Under the pieces are notes generated by a model. The model saw only the letters and a list, made by a program, of their open reading frames with translations, did no database searches and was not told the origin of the DNA. A stretch of 64,000 bases of DNA. It comes from Bog-473 sp963817735 (GTDB taxonomy: Bacteria > Actinomycetota > Acidimicrobiia > Acidimicrobiales > RAAP-2). Shown in pieces: positions 45,582-54,169 of this stretch (positions are counted from its first letter, which is position 1; each line of letters opens with the position of its first letter). The position numbers and the translations under genes were made by a program. The stretch spans positions 310,001 to 374,000 of the forward strand of contig CAWFPP010000009.1 in the NCBI GenBank assembly GCA_963817735.1. Direction: 5' to 3'.

Positions 45582-45967
45582 CCCCGACGGACCCAGCGCG
45601 TGTCGGGCGTATCCACCATCCGGCTTGCGTGCCCGCAGGGCAGGTCCGTTTCGCCCATCCGTCGGAGCGCCTGTTCGCCACCCTTCTCGATCTGTCGGGT
45701 GAGCGCTGGCAGTACGAACCAGTGGAGTTCCCGTTGGCATGGGACATCAGCGGCTCGCCTGTGGCCGGCTTCCGGCCCGATTTCTACCTCCCTCGGCTCG
45801 GCGCGTTCATTGAACTCACCACCGCCGACCAACGTCTTGTCACCCGCAAGAACCGGAAGGTGCGGCGCATGCGCGAGCTCTACCCGGAGGTGCCGATCTC
45901 CATCGTGTACCAGCGCGATTTCGCCTCGCTGATCGCTTCGCACGGACTACTCTCCGGTGCCGCATAG
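45578..45967 (+). CDS. Small protein with a PD-(D/E)XK-nuclease-like pattern
   Basis: 129 aa from GTG 45578, overlapping the MerR stop. The order HPSERLFATLLDLSGERWQYEP, then FRPDFYLPRLGAFIELTTADQRLVTRKNRKVRRM, gives E ... PDF ... IELT with downstream basic residues. This is the spacing of restriction-like (TnsA/DUF559-type) nuclease folds, but the second acidic and lysine positions are non-canonical (ELT rather than ExK). Activity is uncertain. It lies between a regulator and gcvT, probably co-transcribed with both. Confidence 0.55.
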   Translation: MTPTDPARVGRIHHPACVPAGQVRFAHPSERLFATLLDLSGERWQYEPVEFPLAWDISGSPVAGFRPDFYLPRLGAFIELTTADQRLVTRKNRKVRRMRELYPEVPISIVYQRDFASLIASHGLLSGAA

Positions 45968-45976
45968 TCTGGCCGG

Positions 45977-47068
45977 GTGAACGGCGACGACAGCGCAGCG
46001 GCCCCTCTGCGGGCCTCTCCGCTTCATGCCTCGCACCTGGCTCTCGGTGCCAAGATGGTGCCGTTCGGCGGCTGGGACATGCCCCTGGCGTATCCGTCGG
46101 GGACAGTGGCCGAGCATCGCGCCTGTCGCACCTCGGCCGTTTCCTTCGACGTGAGCCATCTCGGCACGGTGCGGGTCCGCGGCACCGATGCCTTCGAGCA
46201 CCTGCAGCACTCCTTGAGCAACGACCTCTCCCGGATCCATCCGGGCAGGGCTCAATACACACACCTCCTCGACGAGGATGGCTCCGTGGTCGACGACATC
46301 ATCGTGTGGTGGGTCGACGACGAGCGGTTCGACGTCATGCCGAATGCCTCGAATACGACGGATGTCGTCGAGGCCATCGGCGGGACGGACGTGACCGTGG
46401 AAAGAGCCGTCATCGCGATCCAGGGTCCAGAGGCACGGGCCCGTTTGGGGCATGTGTCCCCGGAGGCCGCCTCGGTCCACCGCTTCGCCGTCGAACGCTT
46501 CGTGTGGGCCGGTGCCACCTGCCTCGTGGCCGGCACCGGGTATACGGGGGAGGACGGGGTGGAGTGCGCCGTGCCCGCCGAGGCAGCGCCTGACTTCTGG
46601 GACGCGATTCTGGCCCAGGGCATCGTCCCCGCAGGTTTGGGTGCGCGTGACACCCTCCGGCTGGAGGCGGGGCTCCCGCTGCACGGCCACGAGCTGGGTC
46701 CCGGCATCACTCCCCTTCAGGCCGGTCTGGGCTGGGTGGTCGGCTGGGACAAGGGCAATTTCACCGGCAGGGCTGCGCTCGAGGAGGAGCGGGCGAACGG
46801 CCCGGCTCGACGGCTGCGCGGTTTCGTGGCGGACGGGCGCCAACCGCTGCGAGACGGCTCCCTGCTGTGCGAAGGCCCAGCGGAGGTGGGCATCCTGACC
46901 AGCGGGAACTTCTCGCCGATGCGTGAACGGGGCATGGGGCTGGGGTTCGTCGATGCCGATGCCCGACTGCTCGACGGAGACCCCGTCACCATCGTGCAGC
47001 GCGGGCGCGAGCTCAGCGCACGCCTTGTGCGGCCACCCCTCTGGCCGGTCCGTGAAGACAGTGAATAG
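45977..47068 (+). CDS. gcvT: Aminomethyltransferase (glycine cleavage T protein)
   Basis: 363 aa from GTG 45977. It moves the methylene group from the H protein to tetrahydrofolate and releases ammonia. Seen: GAKMVPFGGWDMPLAYPSG, SFDVSHLGTVRVRG, GTGYTGEDGVECAVP, GLGARDTLRLEAGLPLHGHEL (folate site Glu), TSGNFSPMRERGMGLGFVD. It is separated from gcvP by the glycine riboswitch, so gcvT itself is probably read from the MerR promoter. Confidence 0.95.
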   Translation: MNGDDSAAAPLRASPLHASHLALGAKMVPFGGWDMPLAYPSGTVAEHRACRTSAVSFDVSHLGTVRVRGTDAFEHLQHSLSNDLSRIHPGRAQYTHLLDEDGSVVDDIIVWWVDDERFDVMPNASNTTDVVEAIGGTDVTVERAVIAIQGPEARARLGHVSPEAASVHRFAVERFVWAGATCLVAGTGYTGEDGVECAVPAEAAPDFWDAILAQGIVPAGLGARDTLRLEAGLPLHGHELGPGITPLQAGLGWVVGWDKGNFTGRAALEEERANGPARRLRGFVADGRQPLRDGSLLCEGPAEVGILTSGNFSPMRERGMGLGFVDADARLLDGDPVTIVQRGRELSARLVRPPLWPVREDSE

Positions 47069-47140
47069 AGCGCCGGCGTACAACCGGTCAGGAGTGTCTG
47101 CCGTATAGTGGGCGGCACAACTGAATACGCCGATTGAACC

Positions 47141-47330
47141 GGAGCGCCAGAGTCCCCGTTGCACGAAATCGAGGGGACGCCGGAGGAGCAACTCTCCCCG
47201 AGAAACTCTCAGGCCGACATACCGCTCCGGCGAGGCAACTCTGGAAAGCGGGCGCCCGACGCCTGCACCGAAGGTGGAAGCCGTGCAGGTCACGGTGAGG
47301 CTCTCAGGTCCAGTGACAGAGTGGGGAGGA
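47141..47330 (+). promoter_or_regulatory. Tandem glycine riboswitch in front of gcvP
   Basis: Two consecutive aptamers. The first shows AGAGTCCCC ... GGGGACGCCGGAGGAGCAA, ACTCTCAGGC (47205-47214) and ACTCTGGAAAG. The second shows CACCGAAGGTGGAAG, GCTCTCAGGTCC (about 47300) and GACAGAGTGGGGA. Both match the conserved glycine-aptamer cores. A palindrome GTTCCGCGCGGAAC (47348-47361) lies between the second aptamer and the gcvP ribosome site (GAGGAG) and is a good candidate for the switching hairpin. Glycine riboswitches of this class normally turn gcv expression on when glycine is high. A candidate -10 TATAGT is at 47104. Confidence 0.92.
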
Positions 47331-47377
47331 CGTCCGACCAGCTCCGCGTTCCGCGCGGAACACGCGAGGAGATCCCC

Positions 47378-50242
47378 GTGACCGAGCAGCGCAACGACGA
47401 GCGATCCGAAGCACTCGAGCCATTCGAGGATTTCGTCAGACGCCATGTCGGCCCTTCCGACGAGGAGCAGGAGGGGATGCTCAAGGTCCTCGGCTACGAC
47501 ACGCTCGACACGCTGATCGATGCGGCGGTTCCGGGCAGCGTGCGCAGCCTCGCAACGCTCCATCTCCCTCCGGCCGTCTCGGAGCACCAGGTGCTCGACG
47601 AGCTGCGCCGGCTTGCCGCCGTCAACACGGTCGCCGAGCCCATGATCGGTCTCGGCTATTACGGCACCGTCACTCCGGGCGTCATCCGGCGCAATGTGCT
47701 CGAGAGCCCGGCGTGGTACACGGCGTACACCCCGTACCAGCCCGAGATCAGCCAAGGTCGGTTGGAGGCCCTCCTCAACTTCCAAACGATGGTGAGCGAC
47801 CTCACCGGTCTCGACACGGCGAACGCCTCTCTGCTCGACGAGAGCACCGCCGTGGCTGAGGCCGTGACCCTGATGCGTCGCCGGGCCACCAACGAATCGA
47901 ATCGAGTGATCGTCGACGCCGACTGTCTGCCGCAGACCATCGCCGTGCTGGCGACGCGGCTCGCGCCGCTCGGGCTGAGCTTGGACGTGGTCGATCTCGG
48001 TGCGGGCGTACCTGAGGGTGACTACTTCGGCATGGTGCAGCAGTACCCGGGCTGCTCGGGAGCCATCCGTGATTTCGAGCCGTTGACCGCGGCGGCGCAT
48101 GCCCAGGGCGCCCTGGTCACGGTAGCGGCGGACCTCTTGGCGCTGACCATGCTCAAGCCCCCGGGGGAGTGGGGTGCGGACGTCGCAGTGGGCTCATCCC
48201 AAAGATTCGGCGTCCCGTTGTGGTACGGCGGTCCGCACTCGGCCTTCATGGCGGTGAAGGCCGGCCTGGAGCGTGACCTGCCGGGACGACTCGTCGGGCT
48301 TTCGATCGACGCCGAAGACCGCCCGGCCTATCGGCTTGCGTTGCAAACCCGCGAGCAGCACATACGCCGGGAGAAGGCCACCTCCAATATCTGCACCGCC
48401 CAGGTGCTGTTGGCCGTGGTCGCCTCCATGTATGCCGTGTACCACGGCGCCGAAGGCCTACGCGGTATCGCCCGGCGCGTGCACCGCCGAACCCTCGACC
48501 TGGCTGACGGGCTGCAGGCGTCCGGCTTCAGCCTCGTCCACCCCGAGTTCTTCGACACGGTGGTGGTCGAGACGCCCGGTCGCGCGCCGGCGATCGTCGA
48601 GGATGCCCGTGCGCTGGGAGTCCTCCTGCGCCTCGTCGACGACGATCACGTCGGGATTTCGTGTGGCGAGACGACCACGGCCGGCCACTGCGCCAAGGTG
48701 CTCGAGGCGTTCGCCGCGCAGGACGGGGGAGCGAGTTCAAGCACTGCGCTGCCTGAGGCACTCCTACGCCGGGGCCCGATTCTGACGCACCCCGTGTTTG
48801 CAGAGCACCACTCGGAAACGGCGATGCTCCGCTACCTGCGTCGCCTCTCCGATCAGGACTTCGCGCTCGACCGCGGCATGATCCCTCTGGGATCGTGCAC
48901 AATGAAGTTGAACGCGACGACGGAGATGGAGCCCATCGGCCTGCCGGGGTTCGCGGACGTCCATCCGTTCGCGCCGCTCGAGAGCACGCCGGGCTACCTG
49001 TCGCTGATCGACGAACTCGAAGAGTGGCTAGCCCGGGTCACGGGCTACGCCAAGGTCTCCGTTCAGCCCAACGCAGGCAGTCAGGGGGAACTGGCCGGTC
49101 TGCTGGCCATCGCGGCGTACCACCGCTCACGGGGCGAGGTGCAGCGGAATGTCTGCCTCATCCCCTCGAGTGCGCACGGGACGAACGCAGCCTCGGCGGT
49201 CATGGCCGGCATGCACGTCGTGGTGGTGGGGGCACTCGGTGACGGCACGGTCGACCTCGAGGACCTGCGCCGCAAATGCGAGGAGCACGGCAAGGACCTG
49301 GCGGCCATCATGGTGACGTATCCCTCCACCCACGGTGTCTACGAAGAAGGCATCACTGACATGTGCGCGGTCGTCCACGAGCACGGTGGACAGGTCTACA
49401 TCGACGGGGCGAACCTGAATGCGCTCCTCGGCCTCGCGGAGCCTGGGCGGTTCGGCGGTGACGTCTCGCACCTGAACCTGCACAAGACGTTCTGCATTCC
49501 CCACGGCGGTGGGGGACCAGGGGTGGGGCCGGTGGCGGTGGCCGAGCACTTGGTGCCCTTCCTCCCGTCGCACCCGCTGCACCCGCGCCCCGCTCAGCGC
49601 GACGGGATCGGCCCGGTCAGTGCAGCACCGTTCGGCAGTGCGGGGATCCTCTCCATCAGCTGGGCCTACATCCGGATGCTGTCCGGGGAGGGCCTGGCCC
49701 ATGCCACCAAGTCGGCCGTCCTGGCGGCCAACTACGTCGCGGCGCGCCTGGCGTCCTCCTTTCCGATCCTCTACACGGGGAAGCACGCCCTGGTGGCACA
49801 CGAGTGCATTCTCGATCTGCGTGGCCTGACCAAGTCGACCGGCGTGACGGTCGACGACGTTGCCAAGCGCCTCATCGACTACGGCTTCCACGCGCCGACC
49901 GTGAGCTTTCCGGTGGCGGGGACCCTCATGGTCGAGCCGACCGAGAGCGAGGACCTCGCCGAACTCGACCGTTTCTGCGACGCCATGATCGCCATTCGGG
50001 CCGAGATCGACGAGGTGGCCTCGGGCCGTTGGGCGGTGGCGGACAGCCCGCTGCGCGGCGCACCGCACACGGCAGCCTCGCTGGTGTCCGCCTGGGAGCG
50101 GGTGTACGACCGTCAGACTGCCGTCTACCCAGCAGGGCAGACGGCGGCCAAGTACTGGCCTCCGGTGGCCCGGATCAACCAGGCCTACGGGGACCGCAAC
50201 CTCGTGTGCACGTGCCCACCGCCGGAGGCCTTCGAGGAATAG
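47378..50242 (+). CDS. gcvP: Glycine dehydrogenase (decarboxylating), P protein
   Basis: 954 aa, the single-chain P protein. The N-terminal half (FVRRHVGPSDEEQEGMLKVLGYD; YYGTVTPGVIRRNVLESPAWYTAYTPYQPEISQGRLEALLNFQTM) is followed by the C-terminal half with the PLP lysine Lys703 in HLNLHKTFCIPHGGGGPGVGP. Upstream in-frame sequence back to 47159 is riboswitch, not protein. GTG 47378 is chosen after GAGGAG. The gene releases CO2 from glycine and loads the lipoyl arm of GcvH. Confidence 0.96.
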   Translation: MTEQRNDERSEALEPFEDFVRRHVGPSDEEQEGMLKVLGYDTLDTLIDAAVPGSVRSLATLHLPPAVSEHQVLDELRRLAAVNTVAEPMIGLGYYGTVTPGVIRRNVLESPAWYTAYTPYQPEISQGRLEALLNFQTMVSDLTGLDTANASLLDESTAVAEAVTLMRRRATNESNRVIVDADCLPQTIAVLATRLAPLGLSLDVVDLGAGVPEGDYFGMVQQYPGCSGAIRDFEPLTAAAHAQGALVTVAADLLALTMLKPPGEWGADVAVGSSQRFGVPLWYGGPHSAFMAVKAGLERDLPGRLVGLSIDAEDRPAYRLALQTREQHIRREKATSNICTAQVLLAVVASMYAVYHGAEGLRGIARRVHRRTLDLADGLQASGFSLVHPEFFDTVVVETPGRAPAIVEDARALGVLLRLVDDDHVGISCGETTTAGHCAKVLEAFAAQDGGASSSTALPEALLRRGPILTHPVFAEHHSETAMLRYLRRLSDQDFALDRGMIPLGSCTMKLNATTEMEPIGLPGFADVHPFAPLESTPGYLSLIDELEEWLARVTGYAKVSVQPNAGSQGELAGLLAIAAYHRSRGEVQRNVCLIPSSAHGTNAASAVMAGMHVVVVGALGDGTVDLEDLRRKCEEHGKDLAAIMVTYPSTHGVYEEGITDMCAVVHEHGGQVYIDGANLNALLGLAEPGRFGGDVSHLNLHKTFCIPHGGGGPGVGPVAVAEHLVPFLPSHPLHPRPAQRDGIGPVSAAPFGSAGILSISWAYIRMLSGEGLAHATKSAVLAANYVAARLASSFPILYTGKHALVAHECILDLRGLTKSTGVTVDDVAKRLIDYGFHAPTVSFPVAGTLMVEPTESEDLAELDRFCDAMIAIRAEIDEVASGRWAVADSPLRGAPHTAASLVSAWERVYDRQTAVYPAGQTAAKYWPPVARINQAYGDRNLVCTCPPPEAFEE

Positions 50243-50280
50243 GGCGTCACCGGGGCCTGTCACCGCCGAGCACCTGGGCG

Positions 50281-50673
50281 TCAGGTGGCGGCCATGAGGC
50301 CGATGCCGACCGCTGCCGCAGCCAGGCACACAGCCAGCCCGCCCAGCGTGTAGACGACGGCCTCTGTGCGATGGCCCGTGTGGAGGAGGTGGATCGTTTC
50401 CCAACTCGCGGTGGACCAAGTCGTGTAGCCACCGCACAGCCCCACCCCGATGACGGCGAGCAGGTGGGACCCGAGCCCGTGGTACAGGGACAGTCCGGTC
50501 AGGATGCCGAGGAGCAGGGATCCCGAGGCGTTGACCAGCAACGTCCCGAGGGGCAGGGGGTCCGCACGACGCACACCGACATGGTGGATGAGCAGCGCAC
50601 GGAGGACGGCGCCCGCCCCGCCCGCCAGCGCCACGACGAGGGCGAGGCCAAGAGTGGGGGAGGAGGCGCTCAC
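50281..50673 (-). CDS. crcB: Fluoride channel CrcB/Fluc, second subunit
   Basis: 130 aa with four transmembrane helices. Fluc landmarks: GGAGAVLRALLIHHV, PLGTLLVNASGSLLLGILTGL (the conserved Asn), and GLCGGYTTWSTASWE. The GTG start overlaps the stop of the first crcB gene (GTGA), so the two are translated together and probably form a heterodimer, as known for organisms with paired crcB genes. The channel exports fluoride. Confidence 0.92.
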   Translation of the reverse strand: MSASSPTLGLALVVALAGGAGAVLRALLIHHVGVRRADPLPLGTLLVNASGSLLLGILTGLSLYHGLGSHLLAVIGVGLCGGYTTWSTASWETIHLLHTGHRTEAVVYTLGGLAVCLAAAAVGIGLMAAT

Positions 50674-51146
50674 ACCGGCACCATCCTGCGGCCGAGCGCA
50701 TTGCCCGCAACGACGAGAGCCAGCCCACCGATGATCGTGGCCGCGAGATACGCCATGAACGTGACCAGGTCGCCGTCCTTGGCCAGCAACGTGGCTTCGA
50801 CGGCCAGCGTGGAGTAGGTCGTCCACCCGCCGAGAAAGCCGACGACGAGGAGTGGACGCGCCCATGGAGCGTCCGGCGTGATGTGGTCGGTGAGCGGGAC
50901 GAGAAGCCCGATCGCCAGCGAGCCCGACAGGTTGATCACCAGAGTCACCCATGGAAAGTTGCCCTGCGCAATCGGATGGTGGGCGTCGAGCAGGTAGCGC
51001 GCCACGGTCCCGAGCGCACCGCCGACGAAGATGGCCAGCAGCACACTGAACGAAAGGCCGAGAGGCGGGAGGGATGGCTGGTCGAGGGCAGCGCCGGTGG
51101 GCGCTCTCGGGTCGTCCGCCTGCGGTTGCCGCTGATCGTCGTCCAT
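50670..51146 (-). CDS. crcB: Fluoride channel CrcB/Fluc, first subunit
   Basis: 158 aa. After a 30-residue hydrophilic head come four transmembrane helices with GGALGTVARYLLDAHHP, PWVTLVINLSGSLAIGLLVPL (channel Asn) and GFLGGWTTYSTLAVEA. The ATG 51146 has CCGGAGG upstream on its own strand. It is directly behind the fluoride riboswitch and is the first gene of the pair. Confidence 0.93.
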   Translation of the reverse strand: MDDDQRQPQADDPRAPTGAALDQPSLPPLGLSFSVLLAIFVGGALGTVARYLLDAHHPIAQGNFPWVTLVINLSGSLAIGLLVPLTDHITPDAPWARPLLVVGFLGGWTTYSTLAVEATLLAKDGDLVTFMAYLAATIIGGLALVVAGNALGRRMVPV

Positions 51147-51169
51147 GGCCGGGCCTCCGGTGCCGCCGT

Positions 51170-51238
51170 TCAGGAGCCATCAGCCAAGTCGGTGTCGGCG
51201 GTTCGGGGTGGTGCCCCCCGGCGGGACCCATCGCCGGA
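51170..51238 (-). promoter_or_regulatory. Fluoride riboswitch (crcB motif)
   Basis: On the minus strand the segment reads CCGGCGATGGGTCCCGCCGG, then a GGGCACCACCCC arm, GAACCGCC, and finally GGCTGATGGCTCCTG. These are the conserved pieces of the crcB RNA: GGCGATG...CCGCC, the pseudoknot strand, and CTGATGRCTCCT. It ends about 24 nt before the crcB ATG, close enough to gate its ribosome site. Fluoride binding is known to turn on this class. The next gene upstream on the same strand is the SDR gene, about 50 nt away. Confidence 0.9.
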
Positions 51239-51288
51239 CGTCGGAGTCAGATGGTAGTCACCGCTCCCGACGGCGGTGAGCATGCCCC

Positions 51289-52038
51289 TCAGGCGAGCCG
51301 CGGCCCCGGGGCACGCCGGAATTCGAAGGGTTCGCTCTGGCGGCCGGCGACGACGTACCAGCACTGACCCGTCGAGTCGGCATCGAGGATCCGCTGGAAC
51401 GCCGCCACGACGTCGGCCACGTCGATGATGGGGAACCCCATGTCGAGCAGCGTTTGTTCGGAACCCTTGATGATGTTGGTGTACGCGAAGGACGGGCACA
51501 ACGCGTGGACGCGGATCCCGTCGGGCTCGTAGACCTCGCCCAACGAACGCGCCAGGCCCACGACGGCATGCTTGTTGGCCGCGTAGATCGGGTCGAACGG
51601 GGTGGCGACGAGGCCGGCCATGGACGCCGTGGCGACGAGGGTCCCACCACCGCTCGCCATGATGGCCGGTCGCGCGGCGGCAATCCCGTAGACGACACCG
51701 TCGAGGTTGATCGCCATCGAACGCCGGTAGGCCTCCGGATCGAAATCGTCGCCCATGCCGCACCAGGAGGTCACTCCGGCGTTGAGGTGGGCGATGTGGA
51801 GCCCACCGAACGCCTCGACGGCCAGTGCCACCGCAGCCGAGTTCGCGGCAGGATCGGTGACGTCCGTCCGGATGAAGCGGCCATGAAGCTCATCGGCGAC
51901 CGCCTGACCTCGGGCCACGTCGATGTCGGCGATCACGACATGCGCGCCACGTCCGGCCAGATGCCGGGCTACTCCCTCTCCGATGCCATTGCTCCCACCC
52001 GTGATGAGGGCGACCTTGCCTTCGACGTCGAATGCCAT
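51289..52038 (-). CDS. Short-chain dehydrogenase/reductase
   Basis: 249 aa. The NAD(P)-binding motif TGGSNGIG is near residue 14, NAG is at HLNAGVTS, and the catalytic tetrad is present as ATASMAG (Ser) and YAANK (Tyr/Lys). ADIDV after the second strand (Asp) suggests NAD rather than NADP. Substrate unknown. It reads toward crcB and starts 25 bases after the helicase stop on the same strand. Confidence 0.85.
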   Translation of the reverse strand: MAFDVEGKVALITGGSNGIGEGVARHLAGRGAHVVIADIDVARGQAVADELHGRFIRTDVTDPAANSAAVALAVEAFGGLHIAHLNAGVTSWCGMGDDFDPEAYRRSMAINLDGVVYGIAAARPAIMASGGGTLVATASMAGLVATPFDPIYAANKHAVVGLARSLGEVYEPDGIRVHALCPSFAYTNIIKGSEQTLLDMGFPIIDVADVVAAFQRILDADSTGQCWYVVAGRQSEPFEFRRAPGPRLA

Positions 52039-52063
52039 GTTGCCGATGGTAGGGGACCTGGGT

Positions 52064-54091
52064 TCAGCCGAGGAGAGGGAGCGGGAGAGGCTGGGCGTGC
52101 ACCACGCTGAGGTGCTGGATCGGACGCGTCATGGCGACGTAGAGCAGCCGCAGGCCTCGGGTGTCCTCTCCGGCGATCGCGGCCGGTTCGACCACGACCA
52201 CGGCATCGAACTCGAGACCCTTGGCGGCCGGGGCTGGGACGATGGTGACGGGGCGGGTCATGGCGTCACGCTCGAGGACGCCCACCTGGGTGTTCCGCCG
52301 GGCGACCCTGGTCACCGCGGGGACGAGATCCTCCGGCACCACGATCGCCACCAGCGCATGCCCCGCAGCCAGCGTCGATGCCTCCTCGAGCGCCGCCACC
52401 GCCAACTCCTCCTCGCGCACGAGCCGGATGGTCGGATCGGTGCGACCTGAGCGGATGGACGAAGTGGGCCGTATGCCGGGAGCGGCGGCGGGGAGCAGTA
52501 ACGAGGCGAAGTCCAGTACCCGGCCCGGCGCCCGGTAGCCCAGCGTCAACTCGTCGTGGTGGTGCGGGGCGGCGTCGGGCAGGTGACTCCTGACCTCGGT
52601 CCAGTCGGCGTAGGTCCACGGTCCCGTCGCCTGGGCCAGGTCACCCAATACCGTGACGGACCCCGATGGGGCGCGTCGAGCGATCATGCGGAACTGCATC
52701 GGCGTCAGATCCTGGGCCTCGTCCACCACGATGTGGCCGTAGGAGCGGCTGCGGCCTCCCGTGAGGAATGCGGCTTCGTCGAGGAGGGGCAGGTCGTCCC
52801 CGCTCCAGGCCGTCGAGGAGACGGTGGAGCCACGGCTCCGGAGGAGCAGCTGCCATTCAGTCGCGGAGAACAAGCCGGACGAGTGGCGTTCGAGCTGTTC
52901 ACGGGACGAGAGGAGGTCGCGTACCAAGGTGGTGGGGGAGACCGAGGGCCAGAGCGTGTCCAGCAGGGATCCGAACTCTTCGGACGACGTGAGCTCACCC
53001 TCGAACCACGCCTCGTCGGCACCGAGACGGCCCGAGGAGCGGAACACAGCTCGGGCCTCGCTCACCAGACGCGACCGCAACGCCAGCCGACCGGATTTGT
53101 ACGGTCCGGGTCGAGCGACGATGGAGGCCACGAGATCATTGATCCGCTCATGACTCAGGGTCGCCCTGGCAAAGCGCACTCGAAGGCTGACGTCTTCGGG
53201 CAACGGCCGGCGCCTGCCCTCGAGCGCGCGACGAAGGAGCTCGCTCATACGGGCGTCTCCTTTGATCCGGCGAACCGCCATCGGTTCGATGGCGCGCACC
53301 TTTGCCTTGGGGGCGATATCGGCGATGGTCGTCTGGACAACTGCTTCCTCGCCCAACGAGGGCAAGACTTGCGCGATGTACCGCAGGAAGGCTCGGCTGG
53401 GCCCGAGCACGAGAACGCCTTCACGACTCAGCTCCGGATGGTTGTAGAGGAGGAATGCGGCACGATGCAGTCCGACGGCCGTCTTGCCCGTGCCCGGTCC
53501 ACCCTGGACGGTGAGGAGCTGGCCGAGCGGGGCGCGGATGATCTCGTCCTGTTCGGCTTGGATGGTGGCGACGATGTCGAGCATCTCGCCCGTTCGAGAC
53601 CTTTCGAGCTCCGCCAGGAGGGCGTCGCCGCCGCGTAGCCGGGTAGTGGCCACTTCCTCACCGGGACCACCGAAGAGGTCATCGGCCACCGCGACGATGG
53701 AGGCTCGGTCGACCATGATCTGGCGCCGCCGGGCGAGGCCCAGAGACTCCTTGGCGCTCGCCCGATAGAAGGGGACTGCCACCGGCGCCCGCCAGTCGAC
53801 GACGACCGGATCCGAACGGATGTCCTCGACGTGACGTCGACCGATGCGCCAGGTGGGCCCCGCTTCCTCGTCGATGCGCCCAAAGAGCAGCGGTCGTGGG
53901 CTGTCCGCGAGCAACGACACGCGTCGCGAAAGCGCAGCCACATAGTCCAGGTCGGGGTTCCCCGCAGCGATCAGGTCCTGCAGGAGCTTCTCGGCGCGCC
54001 GCCGCATGGCGGCCAAGGAGGAGAGCGCATGGTCCAGCGCAGCCTGTTCGACGGCCACCTCGGAATCGGATGGGGGAGTGGACCCACTCAT
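52064..54091 (-). CDS. HelD-like SF1 helicase (RNA-polymerase-associated)
   Basis: 675 aa from ATG 54091 (an upstream ATG at 54136 adds 15 unlikely residues). An N-terminal coiled coil (ALDHALSSLAAMRRRAEKLLQDLIAA) precedes GRRHVEDIRSDPVVVDWRAPVAVPFYRA, diagnostic of HelD/HelR. Walker A is GGPGTGKTA (about residue 205), Walker B VVDEAQDLTPMQ, and the C-terminal motif LLYVAMTRPIQHL. HelD proteins pull RNA polymerase off DNA and can displace rifamycin in some actinobacteria. It has a long leader with an attenuator-like hairpin. Confidence 0.88.
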   Translation of the reverse strand: MSGSTPPSDSEVAVEQAALDHALSSLAAMRRRAEKLLQDLIAAGNPDLDYVAALSRRVSLLADSPRPLLFGRIDEEAGPTWRIGRRHVEDIRSDPVVVDWRAPVAVPFYRASAKESLGLARRRQIMVDRASIVAVADDLFGGPGEEVATTRLRGGDALLAELERSRTGEMLDIVATIQAEQDEIIRAPLGQLLTVQGGPGTGKTAVGLHRAAFLLYNHPELSREGVLVLGPSRAFLRYIAQVLPSLGEEAVVQTTIADIAPKAKVRAIEPMAVRRIKGDARMSELLRRALEGRRRPLPEDVSLRVRFARATLSHERINDLVASIVARPGPYKSGRLALRSRLVSEARAVFRSSGRLGADEAWFEGELTSSEEFGSLLDTLWPSVSPTTLVRDLLSSREQLERHSSGLFSATEWQLLLRSRGSTVSSTAWSGDDLPLLDEAAFLTGGRSRSYGHIVVDEAQDLTPMQFRMIARRAPSGSVTVLGDLAQATGPWTYADWTEVRSHLPDAAPHHHDELTLGYRAPGRVLDFASLLLPAAAPGIRPTSSIRSGRTDPTIRLVREEELAVAALEEASTLAAGHALVAIVVPEDLVPAVTRVARRNTQVGVLERDAMTRPVTIVPAPAAKGLEFDAVVVVEPAAIAGEDTRGLRLLYVAMTRPIQHLSVVHAQPLPLPLLG

Positions 54092-54138
54092 TTCGACCCA
54101 AACACCGTCGAAACACGCGCAAAAGCGCCCGCGCAAAA

Positions 54139-54159
54139 GTCCCCGGACATCCCGGGGAC
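54139..54159 (-). terminator. Attenuator-like hairpin in the leader of the HelD-like gene
   Basis: On the minus strand GTCCCCGG-GATGT-CCGGGGAC is followed at once by TTTTGCG, a G+C stem with a short T-run, 48 bases before the helicase ATG. Just ahead (54161-54169 on the minus strand) lies ATGATGTAG, a two-codon reading frame, with AGAGG five bases before it. The arrangement resembles transcription attenuation controlled by translation of a very short leader. This is inference from sequence only. Confidence 0.5.
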
Positions 54160-54169
54160 GCTACATCAT

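Noticed and set aside
45947..48100. A 717-residue open frame on the minus strand across gcvT and gcvP
   Set aside because: It is antisense to two clear genes and the riboswitch; its composition (His, Gly, Val, Arg, Asp rich) is that of a G+C-driven shadow, and it has no recognisable domain.
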